Shown: piece after piece, positions 1 to 5,956 of the stretch
Position numbering within the stretch: position 1 is the stretch's first letter
How the letters are laid out: each line of letters opens with the position of its first letter
Origin: an uncultured Pseudomonadota bacterium
GTDB lineage: Bacteria; Pseudomonadota; Gammaproteobacteria; Burkholderiales; Eutrophovitaceae
Assembly (NCBI GenBank): GCA_913057845.1
Contig: CAJXPC010000052.1
Span: 1 to 9,252, forward strand
Length of the DNA stretch: 9,252 nucleotides
Direction of reading: 5' to 3'
Translations under genes and position numbers: made by a program
The notes under the pieces: model-generated
What the model was told of the DNA's origin: nothing
The model's database searches: none
The model's input: only the letters and a program-made list of their open reading frames with translations

Positions 1-48
1 CGAGATGTAGAGAGGTCTCGTGGGCTCGGAGATGTGTATAAGAGACAG
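1..48 (+). other. Nextera library adapter with i7 index (not genomic)
   Basis: Bases 15-48 match the Nextera transposase Read-2 adapter, ending in the 19-bp Tn5 mosaic end AGATGTGTATAAGAGACAG at 30-48. Bases 1-6 (CGAGAT) match the end of the P7 primer, and 7-14 (GTAGAGAG) sit exactly where the 8-base i7 index belongs; I recall this index as N707. This is library construction sequence left on the contig, so genomic sequence starts at 49. A real Tn5 insertion is excluded because P7 and index bases flank the mosaic end. Confidence 0.97.
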
Positions 49-159
49 TCTTTGCATGATGGAAATGACACCTCCAAAACCTTGCAATGTAATTAATGAG
101 AAAACACAGAACAACTCAAAAATTGTGTGCGGCTTTTTATTTAGATCTTGCGACGACAT
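49..159 (-). CDS. Chromate transporter (ChrA-like) family protein, N-terminal fragment
   Basis: Only the first 37 codons are present: ATG at 159-157, cut at 49 by the library adapter. The translation starts with a short polar segment (MSSQDLNKKPHT) and enters a hydrophobic helix with a GFGG motif at residues 27-30, followed by VISIMQR. In the chromate ion transporter (CHR) family, the first membrane helix ends in a very similar FGG motif followed by an M/Q-R segment, and the protein lies in the inner membrane. The family exports chromate in characterised members, but many homologues have unknown substrates, so the substrate is not inferred here. The gene diverges from gshA across a 107-bp spacer. 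No strong ribosome binding site precedes the ATG. The identification rests on a short segment and is moderately sure; another polytopic membrane protein is possible. Confidence 0.68.
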
Positions 160-193
160 ATTTTCAAAGATTTGACCAATGACTGTTGGGAAG

Positions 194-224
194 ACTCAGT
201 AAAGAAAAATCATAACTGAGTAAA
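194..224. repeat. Paired near-palindromic boxes between the chromate-transporter gene and gshA
   Basis: ACTCAGTAAA at 194-203 and ACTGAGTAAA at 215-224 differ at one base and start 21 bp apart, about two helical turns. Each core, ACTNAGT, is itself symmetric, so the cores (194-200 and 215-221) also form a perfect 7-bp inverted repeat with a 14-nt spacer. The position in a 107-bp divergent spacer suits an operator, but no known regulator motif is recognised and chance cannot be excluded. Confidence 0.35.
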
Positions 225-231
225 AATTGGA

Positions 232-260
232 TTACGATTAAAGATATCATACGGTATAGC
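232..260 (+). promoter_or_regulatory. Weak candidate sigma-70 promoter for gshA
   Basis: A TTACGA hexamer (232-237) and TATAGC (255-260) are separated by 17 bp. The matches to consensus are poor (3/6 and 4/6). A transcript from here would begin at about 266-267, at or beside the annotated ATG. No Shine-Dalgarno sequence precedes that ATG, so a leaderless message is conceivable. This is a tentative call. Confidence 0.22.
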
Positions 261-266
261 CTTCAA

Positions 267-1886
267 ATGACACATACTCATATCCGTAATCAAATAATAA
301 AAACTATGCCCATGCTAAACCTTGATCAACTCGTTAGCGAAGACCTGACGAACCTCACTAGAGGTATCGAAAAAGAGAGCTTACGTGTCAATCCAACAGG
401 TCGACTGAGCCAACAACCGCATCCCGGTCAATTAGGCTCTGCGCTAACACATCCGAATATAACTACGGACTTTAGCGAAGCTCAACTGGAACTAATCACA
501 GACACACACAACGACGTTGGTAATTGCCTAAATCAGTTAAGACAAGTTCACCAGTTTGTGAGCCGTAATATTTCATCAGAACTTCTCTGGTGCTCGAGTA
601 TGCCGTGTATGCTTCCGGAAGATAGTCGTATCCCTATAGCTCAATTTGGCCACTCGAATATTGCAACAGCCAAGACGGTCTACCGACGTGGGCTGGCCCT
701 TCGATATGGGGCCAAGATGCAAACAATTTCTGGTATTCATTACAACTTTTCTATCTCCAATGAAACTTGGGCCCGCATATACGGCCGATCCAATGATCGT
801 GATGATTTGATCGCCATTAAGAATCAACACTACTTTTCACTCATTCGAAATTTTAGGAAACATGCCTGGTTACTGTTGTATTTATTTGGAGCCTCTCCTG
901 CCGTCTGTGACTGTTTTGTTAACGGTCGAGTACATCACTTAAACAAGATGGCGAATGGGACTCATTCTCTCCCTTATGCCACATCGTTAAGAATGGGGCC
1001 ACTTGGCTACCAAAGTGATGTCCAATCCTCGATCAGTGTGAGCTATAACAACCTCACCAGTTATGCTCGGTCACTCTATGATGCGCTGACGCAGCCCTAT
1101 CCTCCTTATGCTGCAATTGGCTTAACTGATGGGAAAAATACAATACAACTATCAAATGCTTTACTACAAATTGAGAATGAGTTTTATGGAACGATAAGAC
1201 CAAAACAGCCCGTTCAATATGGCGAGCGCCCTTTGTTGGCTCTGAATAGAAGAGGAGTTGAATACGTCGAGGTTCGTTGTCTTGACCTTGACCCCTATCA
1301 GGACATTGGCATCAGTAAAGAAACGATCGCGTTTCTCGATACATTCCTACTCTTTTGCCTCTTGTCGAAAAGTTCAGATGACTCAACAGAGGAGAATAGA
1401 TCGAATAGTGAAAATCAATATCTCATTGCTGAACGAGGCAGAGATCCGTCTCTTAAACTAACCCGTGACAAAGACTTTTCATCAGTCAAGTCTTGGGGTG
1501 CAGACATCATTGAAGCCTGCCAACCTTTTGCATTAAAACTCGACGAAGCCAATCAAACAAGTATTCATATGCAATCACTCGCCAATGCGGCGATCTGCCT
1601 CGAAAACCCTGAAGAAACGCCTTCTGCACGAGTGCTCCAAGATATCGAAGAAAAGCATAACGGTTCTTATTTTAACTTCATTATGTCCCTGTCATCCGAG
1701 TACACGGAGCGCCTCAAGCAGGACACACTAAGCAAAGAAACACTGACTGACTGCGAAAATAATGTCAAATTATCCATCACAAAGCATCAGAGCGTGGAAC
1801 GTGACGAACAGCTAGATTTTGAAGAATTCAGAAAGGAATATGTATCCCAAGAAGCCTCCAGGATCATCCTGGAGGAACGTAGTTAA
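267..1886 (+). CDS. gshA: Glutamate-cysteine ligase, proteobacterial type
   Basis: Joins L-glutamate and L-cysteine with ATP to give gamma-glutamylcysteine, the rate-limiting cytosolic step of glutathione synthesis. At 539 aa it is close to the E. coli enzyme (518 aa) and shows the same blocks in order: RGIEKESLRV at residues 32-41, the acidic TDFSEAQLE block (67-75), MQTISGIHYNFS (151-162), LFGASPAVC (206-214), LPYATSLRMGPLGY (235-248), RPK (311-313) and the GVEYVEVRCLD block (330-340). The frame is intact. The start is uncertain: ATG codons also occur at 306 and 312, none has a clear ribosome binding site, and homology begins near residue 17, so the true protein may be about 13-15 residues shorter. 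The gene stands alone, diverging from the chromate-transporter gene and converging on an SDR gene 25 bp downstream. gshB is not in the window. Confidence 0.96.
   Translation: MTHTHIRNQIIKTMPMLNLDQLVSEDLTNLTRGIEKESLRVNPTGRLSQQPHPGQLGSALTHPNITTDFSEAQLELITDTHNDVGNCLNQLRQVHQFVSRNISSELLWCSSMPCMLPEDSRIPIAQFGHSNIATAKTVYRRGLALRYGAKMQTISGIHYNFSISNETWARIYGRSNDRDDLIAIKNQHYFSLIRNFRKHAWLLLYLFGASPAVCDCFVNGRVHHLNKMANGTHSLPYATSLRMGPLGYQSDVQSSISVSYNNLTSYARSLYDALTQPYPPYAAIGLTDGKNTIQLSNALLQIENEFYGTIRPKQPVQYGERPLLALNRRGVEYVEVRCLDLDPYQDIGISKETIAFLDTFLLFCLLSKSSDDSTEENRSNSENQYLIAERGRDPSLKLTRDKDFSSVKSWGADIIEACQPFALKLDEANQTSIHMQSLANAAICLENPEETPSARVLQDIEEKHNGSYFNFIMSLSSEYTERLKQDTLSKETLTDCENNVKLSITKHQSVERDEQLDFEEFRKEYVSQEASRIILEERS
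1855..1875. terminator. Perfect 9-bp hairpin at the 3' end of gshA
   Basis: CCTCCAGGA (1855-1863), loop TCA, TCCTGGAGG (1867-1875) form a perfect GC-rich stem-loop inside the last codons of gshA, 11 bases before the end of its stop codon and 36 bases past the end of the convergent SDR gene. It could slow or stop transcription from either side, or protect 3' ends. There is no U-tract on either strand, so it is not a classical intrinsic terminator. Confidence 0.4.
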
Positions 1887-1911
1887 AGAAGGCTAACTAT
1901 AATCCCGGGTT

Positions 1912-2691
1912 CTAAAATGCGCTATTGTAAACACCACCGTCTATCAATAGGCTCTGGCCTGTAATGTAACCTGCATGAGCACTACATAAAAAAGCACAAG
2001 TCTTGCCAAATTCGTCAGGCATACCAAAACGCTTCGCTGGTATCTTCGATGCACGATCCTTCGCAACTTCCTCAACACTTACACCCGTATTCTGCGCCCA
2101 GGATTGCAAGCCGCCCCTCAATCGATCTGTATCAAAAAAACCAGGAAGAATATTATTAATCGTGACATTGTGATCAGCGATCGTCCTCGCCACCCCAGCA
2201 AGAAAAGCCGTCAAGCCAGCACGAGCTCCGCTCGATAGATCTAACCCTGGAACTGGCATTTTTACGCTCATTGATGTGATATTAATGATGCGACCGAACT
2301 TTTGTTTAATCATGTTATCAACCACCTTTTGAATCAACTCAATCGGTGTAACCATATTCATAGTCACACCGTCTAGCATCGCCTCACGGTCAAGCTCCCG
2401 GAAATCCTTGAATGGCGGGCCACCATTATTGTTAACCAGAATATCTGGCTTTGGACAGACCTCTAAAACCTTGGCCTGCCCCTCCTGAGTACTGATGTCC
2501 GCAATCACAGGAGTTATGGAGACTCCGGTATCTTTAGCAATTTGATTTGCGGTAGCCGTGAGTATTTTTTCATCTCTACCGTTTAGTACAATTGAAACAC
2601 CAGCTTCTGCCAACGCCATCGCACAGGCTTTCCCTAAACCCCGACTCGATGCGCACACAATCGCAGTTCTACCGTTAATTCCAAGGTCCAT
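1912..2691 (-). CDS. SDR-family protein with substituted YxxxK active site
   Basis: A 259-aa Rossmann-fold protein of the short-chain dehydrogenase/reductase family, cytosolic. The nucleotide loop is present in variant form (ASSRGLG, residues 14-20, instead of TGxxxGIG), as are NGR at 37-39 (Arg suggests NADP), D65, NNNGG at 87-91 (usual NNAG), N112 and the Ser of ITSMS (S140). At the expected spacing, 13 residues after that Ser, the catalytic Tyr and Lys are replaced: the segment is S153-S-G-A-R157. This matches a known SDR subgroup resembling beta-ketoacyl-ACP reductases but with an SNxxR-like segment, so it is unlikely to be recent decay. The substrate is unknown and may not be reduced by the standard mechanism. 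The ATG has a good ribosome binding site (GGAGG, 8 nt spacing). It is the last gene of the queD-queE-sel1 operon, 30 nt after sel1. Confidence 0.9.
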   Translation of the reverse strand: MDLGINGRTAIVCASSRGLGKACAMALAEAGVSIVLNGRDEKILTATANQIAKDTGVSITPVIADISTQEGQAKVLEVCPKPDILVNNNGGPPFKDFRELDREAMLDGVTMNMVTPIELIQKVVDNMIKQKFGRIINITSMSVKMPVPGLDLSSGARAGLTAFLAGVARTIADHNVTINNILPGFFDTDRLRGGLQSWAQNTGVSVEEVAKDRASKIPAKRFGMPDEFGKTCAFLCSAHAGYITGQSLLIDGGVYNSAF

Positions 2692-2696
2692 CGTTC

Positions 2697-2704
2697 ACCC
2701 CTCC
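2697..2704 (-). promoter_or_regulatory. Ribosome binding site of the operon-distal SDR gene
   Basis: Read on the minus strand this is GGAGGGGT, with the GGAGG core 8 nt before the ATG at 2691. It fixes the start of the SDR-like gene and is much stronger than any site before the other genes of this operon, so the gene may be translated independently of its upstream neighbours. Confidence 0.75.
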
Positions 2705-2721
2705 ACTAAAGTTTTTAAATA

Positions 2722-3264
2722 CTAGTATGTTGATTTCCCAAAAAAGAACTCATCAAGCCACAGCTGTGCCTGCTCACGCGCTTTCACGAGAGACTGCTTA
2801 TCCATCCTTTGACTCAATAAGTTAGCCTGGAACTTCGCGTTCTCGTCAAAATTAATCGTACTTGCCAATAATAGCCAACGATAGGCTTCTATATCGTTAA
2901 CCTCGCCAAAACGACCGTTCTTGTAGAGCATACCAAGATTGAACATTGCATAAGCATAACCATTGTTAGCCGACTGAAGAAACCATACGGCAGCATCCTC
3001 TGACCGGGCCTCACCAAGATCACCATCTCGATACATTATTCCCAATCCATTTTGAGCTCTCGCATGGCCAAGTGCCCCAACACGCATCCAATGTTTTTCA
3101 GCACCTGCATAATCCCTTTTTACAAAAGCATCATATCCAAGGTCAAACATATCTTCAGCATTGTCCGCATACCCAACGCCCGACAAAACGAACGAAAGGG
3201 CAACATAGAGAAGAATCTCAACGACGCTTCTCATTTTCAATACACATTGTTCAATTAATTTCAC
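2722..3264 (-). CDS. Exported Sel1-repeat (TPR-like) protein
   Basis: A 180-aa protein with a hydrophobic signal-like helix (about residues 14-30) ending in GYA before D34, so export to the periplasm by Sec is likely. The mature part holds about three Sel1-like helical repeats (roughly 36-72, 73-110, 111-146), with the typical A..W, A..LG..Y..G pattern seen at 67-82 and 102-118, then a charged helix ending in LWLDEF. Such repeats serve as protein-binding scaffolds; the partner is unknown. The GTG start at 3264 overlaps the queE stop as GTGA, suggesting translational coupling. An ATG at residue 11 (3234) would give a more conventional 23-residue signal peptide, and neither start has a strong ribosome binding site. 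Its place between queE and an SDR gene does not explain its role, since the neighbouring enzymes act in the cytosol. Confidence 0.85.
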   Translation of the reverse strand: MKLIEQCVLKMRSVVEILLYVALSFVLSGVGYADNAEDMFDLGYDAFVKRDYAGAEKHWMRVGALGHARAQNGLGIMYRDGDLGEARSEDAAVWFLQSANNGYAYAMFNLGMLYKNGRFGEVNDIEAYRWLLLASTINFDENAKFQANLLSQRMDKQSLVKAREQAQLWLDEFFFGKSTY

Positions 3265-3893
3265 GGCACACCAATCATTTTATGAATTTGCAGACCTAGT
3301 CGCCAACTAGGATTCTCTTTGCAAAATTGAATTGAGAGTTCAGTATTCAACACAATATCCGGACCATCCTTAGGCTGTATAAAATAGTGATCGAAATCCC
3401 ACGATAAAAACTGCGCAGGATCATGACCAGTCTGAGGGTAAACCAGCTTTAGCTCATCGCCCTGTTTTACCTGAACTGGCACCACCCCCTTGGGACTCAC
3501 ACATATCCAATTAACGCCCTTGGGAACAGGTATCGTACCATTCGTCTCAATCGCAACCTCAAAACCCCTATTATGAAATTCTCGAATCAAGTTGTGATCA
3601 AGCTGCAGTAATGGTTCACCCCCCGTGCACACTACGTATCGACGAGCACGATTGGGAGATGGCCACTGACTCTCCACTCTATCAACCAATGCCTCAGGAG
3701 ATACAAATTTTCCGCCGTTTACGCCATCCGTTCCCACGAAATCGGTGTCACAAAATTGACAATCTGCCGACGATCGATCTTCCTCACGACCCGACCACAA
3801 ATTACAACCGGCGAATCGACAAAAAACAGCTGCCCTTCCACTTTGAGCACCCTCTCCTTGTATCGTATAAAAAATTTCCTTAACTGAATACAT
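3261..3893 (-). CDS. queE: 7-carboxy-7-deazaguanine synthase (radical SAM)
   Basis: Converts 6-carboxytetrahydropterin to 7-carboxy-7-deazaguanine by a radical SAM, Mg-dependent ring contraction. This is the second dedicated step toward preQ0 and queuosine, in the cytosol. The 210-aa length is typical. The N-terminus has the QueE signature EIFYTIQGEGAQSGR (residues 6-20), then the cluster-binding cysteines in the QueE-specific C30-X14-C45-X2-C48 spacing rather than the common CxxxCxxC. CTGGEPLLQ (about 89-97) is the SAM-binding GGE motif, IETNGT follows at about 115-120, and the C-terminal IQPKDG segment is family-typical. It starts 4 nt after the queD stop and its own stop overlaps the GTG of the Sel1-repeat gene, so it sits inside a tight operon. 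No strong ribosome binding site is visible, consistent with coupled translation. Confidence 0.96.
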   Translation of the reverse strand: MYSVKEIFYTIQGEGAQSGRAAVFCRFAGCNLWSGREEDRSSADCQFCDTDFVGTDGVNGGKFVSPEALVDRVESQWPSPNRARRYVVCTGGEPLLQLDHNLIREFHNRGFEVAIETNGTIPVPKGVNWICVSPKGVVPVQVKQGDELKLVYPQTGHDPAQFLSWDFDHYFIQPKDGPDIVLNTELSIQFCKENPSWRLGLQIHKMIGVP

Positions 3894-3897
3894 AATG

Positions 3898-4989
3898 TCA
3901 AATGGGCAGCGCTGGCCCCAAAGATCCCCAGTCTATGGTGACGCCACAACCTCTAGTCTCGTACAAATCAATTCGCTCAAGCTCTGGCAGGCAATTACTG
4001 CTATTTTTTTTGATCCATCTCGCAATACTTAATGGATCGTTATCTGACAAATCCGCTACCTCATAAAGTGGTTGATGGTCGAGCGCGGCAAATATAGGGC
4101 TAAATTTTTCTTTAATGTCTCCATAATCTATAGTCCAACCCAAAATTTGATCCAAAGGGGCCGTTAAATGCAACCGACACAAATATGTATGACCATGGAT
4201 CCGTAAACGCTCATCGTCAAAGCCTACACGTTCACGTCGAATAGCGCTGTCTATTGAGAAATCTTTCCAAATCCTAAAGATCGAGCCATTATAGTGCGCA
4301 CCGCTTGTTGCCGTCTCATAGACTGTAACCCAACTTAACTGTGGCAGCTTTTCTTTTAAACGACTCCATAACCAGAAAGAAATCATCTCACTTGTCGGGT
4401 TTTCAAGGCCAGGAATATCATTGAGACAATTGTGATTAAGCATGTCATGCACCTCACCCCAGCATACCTCTAATTCATCATAATCAATACCCAAATTAGA
4501 GCCCTCAAGATAACTTTGTGCGTGCAGTATTACCTCAAACCCATGCCCATGCATCCGGCCACATTTATGGCCCTCTGGTACGTTAGGTAGCATGTGCGCA
4601 GATTCAAAACGAAATTTTCTCCAAACGTGTGCGCGCCCTTGTGCATCTAGGTGCACGCCCTCATCTTGTTGGCTACGCAATCCAATAACATTAACCTTCG
4701 GAAGATTGAGTCGCGCCCAAACATACCTTGCAATATTCTCATCAGTCGGAACCTCAATAATCTCGTTCAAATAACTATAGTCAAGTGGTGAACATGCGCG
4801 CATCAAGGTCTCGCGCGCCATCTCGATCTCATCACCCCCAAGCGATTCGGAATCATCAATGGCTGCCCTGACAGACAACTCATAACTATGGCCGTGTAAC
4901 CCTCTGGCCCTGTGTTCGTCGGGAAATATATCAATCTGACATGCTGCTTCAAACGAAGTACTTGCCGTTACATAAACTCTTTCAATCAT
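3898..4989 (-). CDS. queD: Three-domain QueD/PTPS-family 6-carboxytetrahydropterin synthase
   Basis: QueD turns dihydroneopterin triphosphate into 6-carboxytetrahydropterin, the substrate of QueE encoded next to it. Usual QueD is about 120 aa; this protein is 363 aa and reads as three tandem T-fold domains. Domain 1 (about 4-115) keeps HGH (32-34) but has C17 at the first zinc His, A28 at the catalytic Cys and Y71 at the catalytic His. Domain 2 (about 120-236) is complete: H132, C143 in KCGRMHGH, H147 and H149, H186 in LNHNCLND, E225 in YETATSG. Domain 3 (about 240-356) keeps HGH (265-267), D304-H305 and E344, but has I250 at the zinc His and R261 at the Cys. So probably one active site and two degenerate copies. 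The ATG at 4989 is chosen because AAGGT lies 6 nt upstream; a TTG at 5010 lacks one. It is the first gene of a four-gene operon. Confidence 0.93.
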   Translation of the reverse strand: MIERVYVTASTSFEAACQIDIFPDEHRARGLHGHSYELSVRAAIDDSESLGGDEIEMARETLMRACSPLDYSYLNEIIEVPTDENIARYVWARLNLPKVNVIGLRSQQDEGVHLDAQGRAHVWRKFRFESAHMLPNVPEGHKCGRMHGHGFEVILHAQSYLEGSNLGIDYDELEVCWGEVHDMLNHNCLNDIPGLENPTSEMISFWLWSRLKEKLPQLSWVTVYETATSGAHYNGSIFRIWKDFSIDSAIRRERVGFDDERLRIHGHTYLCRLHLTAPLDQILGWTIDYGDIKEKFSPIFAALDHQPLYEVADLSDNDPLSIARWIKKNSSNCLPELERIDLYETRGCGVTIDWGSLGPALPI

Positions 4990-4995
4990 TGATTT

Positions 4996-5000
4996 ACCTT
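4996..5000 (-). promoter_or_regulatory. Ribosome binding site deciding the queD start
   Basis: AAGGT on the minus strand, 6 nt before the ATG at 4989. It supports that ATG over the in-frame TTG at 5010, which would add seven residues (MRFQGKS) that precede the domain and has no upstream Shine-Dalgarno sequence. Confidence 0.6.
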
Positions 5001-5025
5001 GAAACCTCAATCAAAAAAATTTCGA

Positions 5026-5047
5026 TTAGATTAATGTCATTAACTAA
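5026..5047. promoter_or_regulatory. Palindromic candidate operator between queD operon and divergent SDR gene
   Basis: TTAATG-T-CATTAA at 5031-5043 is a perfect 13-bp dyad. TTAG (5026-5029) and CTAA (5044-5047) extend the symmetry with one extra base on the left arm. It lies in the 145-bp divergent spacer, 37 nt upstream of the queD ATG and about 90 nt upstream of the SDR ATG, where a homodimeric regulator could act on either gene. No regulator is encoded in the window and the motif is not one I can name. The rest of the spacer shows no clear -35/-10 pair. Confidence 0.4.
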
Positions 5048-5118
5048 CACCTTTGACTCCTTTGAAGCCCATCTCTTTTCCCCTGTTGCTAGTGTACGAT
5101 AAAGACGTATTTAATTTC

Positions 5119-5124
5119 GAGGAG
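5119..5124 (+). promoter_or_regulatory. Ribosome binding site of the plus-strand SDR gene
   Basis: GAGGAG ends 10 nt before the ATG at 5135 and supports that start rather than the ATG two codons later, which would be 16 nt away. Confidence 0.6.
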
Positions 5125-5134
5125 ATCGTGCGAC

Positions 5135-5929
5135 ATGGATATGCAACTTCAAGGCAAGAAAGCGCTCATCACTGGATCAACTTACGGCATTGGTTATGCC
5201 ATTGCTGAAGCATTAGCAGAGGAAGGCGTTGATGTCGTCATCACAGGAAGATATCAAGAAACAGTAACCAGTGCAGTAGAAAAAATAAAAGCCATCAATT
5301 CGCAAACTAAACCCATAGGGATAAGCGCTGATTGCACAACGCCCTATGGATGCCAAAGTGTATTTGACGCAGTACCTAAAGTTGATATTCTCATTAACAA
5401 CTTAGGTATCTATGAACGAAAACAATTTTTCGAAATTGACGACACAGATTGGACTCGACTATTTGAAATTAATGTCATGAGTGGGGTACGTTTTACTAGG
5501 TTCTACACGCCGAAAATGGTCAGTCAGAAATGGGGGCGGGTCATTTTCATCTCCAGCGAATCGGGCCTAATGATTCCACCGGAAATGATTCACTATGGTT
5601 TCAGCAAAAGCGCTCAACTTAGTATTTCTCGCGGCCTCGCAATGTCGCTCAGCGGCACCGGGGTGACAGTGAACGCGCTACTACCTGGGCCAACCAGGAC
5701 CGATACCACAGAACAACAAAGACGAGAACGTGCTGACGACTGGGGTATCAGCCTTGAACAACTGGAACAAGAATTTTTTGAGAAATTTCGCCCAACATCA
5801 ATCATCAAAAGATTTGCTGAAGCCAAGGAAGTGGCTCCGTTGGCGGTCTACCTATGTAGTCCGCTCTCCGCCCTAACTACCGGAGCCGCACTTAGGGTAG
5901 AGGGGGGAATCGTAAATCAGATCACTTAA
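5135..5929 (+). CDS. SDR-family NAD(P)-dependent oxidoreductase
   Basis: A 264-aa classical short-chain dehydrogenase/reductase with all hallmarks: TGSTYGIG dinucleotide loop at residues 13-20, T37-G-R39 at the end of beta-2 (Arg suggests NADP(H)), D66, NNLG at 88-91, N113, catalytic S141 in FISSES, and Y154-G-F-S-K158, followed by the LPGPTRT segment and a C-terminal GAALRVEGG. It should reduce a carbonyl or oxidise a hydroxyl group; the substrate cannot be read from the sequence. It resembles the operon-distal SDR of the queD cluster in length and in the region before the C-terminal RF motif, but keeps the active site that the other has lost, so the two are paralogues at best within the broad family. 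It is a single-gene unit, divergent from queD and convergent with the next minus-strand gene 27 bp downstream. Confidence 0.93.
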   Translation: MDMQLQGKKALITGSTYGIGYAIAEALAEEGVDVVITGRYQETVTSAVEKIKAINSQTKPIGISADCTTPYGCQSVFDAVPKVDILINNLGIYERKQFFEIDDTDWTRLFEINVMSGVRFTRFYTPKMVSQKWGRVIFISSESGLMIPPEMIHYGFSKSAQLSISRGLAMSLSGTGVTVNALLPGPTRTDTTEQQRRERADDWGISLEQLEQEFFEKFRPTSIIKRFAEAKEVAPLAVYLCSPLSALTTGAALRVEGGIVNQIT

Positions 5930-5956
5930 GCATAAACATCAATCAGTCAGGTTTTT

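Noticed and set aside
30..48. Tn5 mosaic end suggesting a transposon insertion
   Set aside because: It is joined to P7, index and Read-2 primer sequence, so it comes from library tagmentation and not from a resident transposon.
576..830. Antisense open frame inside gshA
   Set aside because: It overlaps conserved GshA coding sequence and shows no domain, signal peptide or ribosome binding site.
3719..3949. Open frame across the queD/queE junction on the minus strand
   Set aside because: It is out of frame with two well-supported genes and its translation matches nothing recognisable; a shadow frame.
4990..5010. TTG start at 5010 for the QueD-family gene
   Set aside because: It has no upstream ribosome binding site, while the ATG at 4989 has AAGGT at good spacing and the domain begins just after it.
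4990..5134. preQ1 or similar riboswitch ahead of queD
   Set aside because: The leader has no recognisable preQ1-I stem plus A-rich tail or other known aptamer pattern; only the palindrome stands out.
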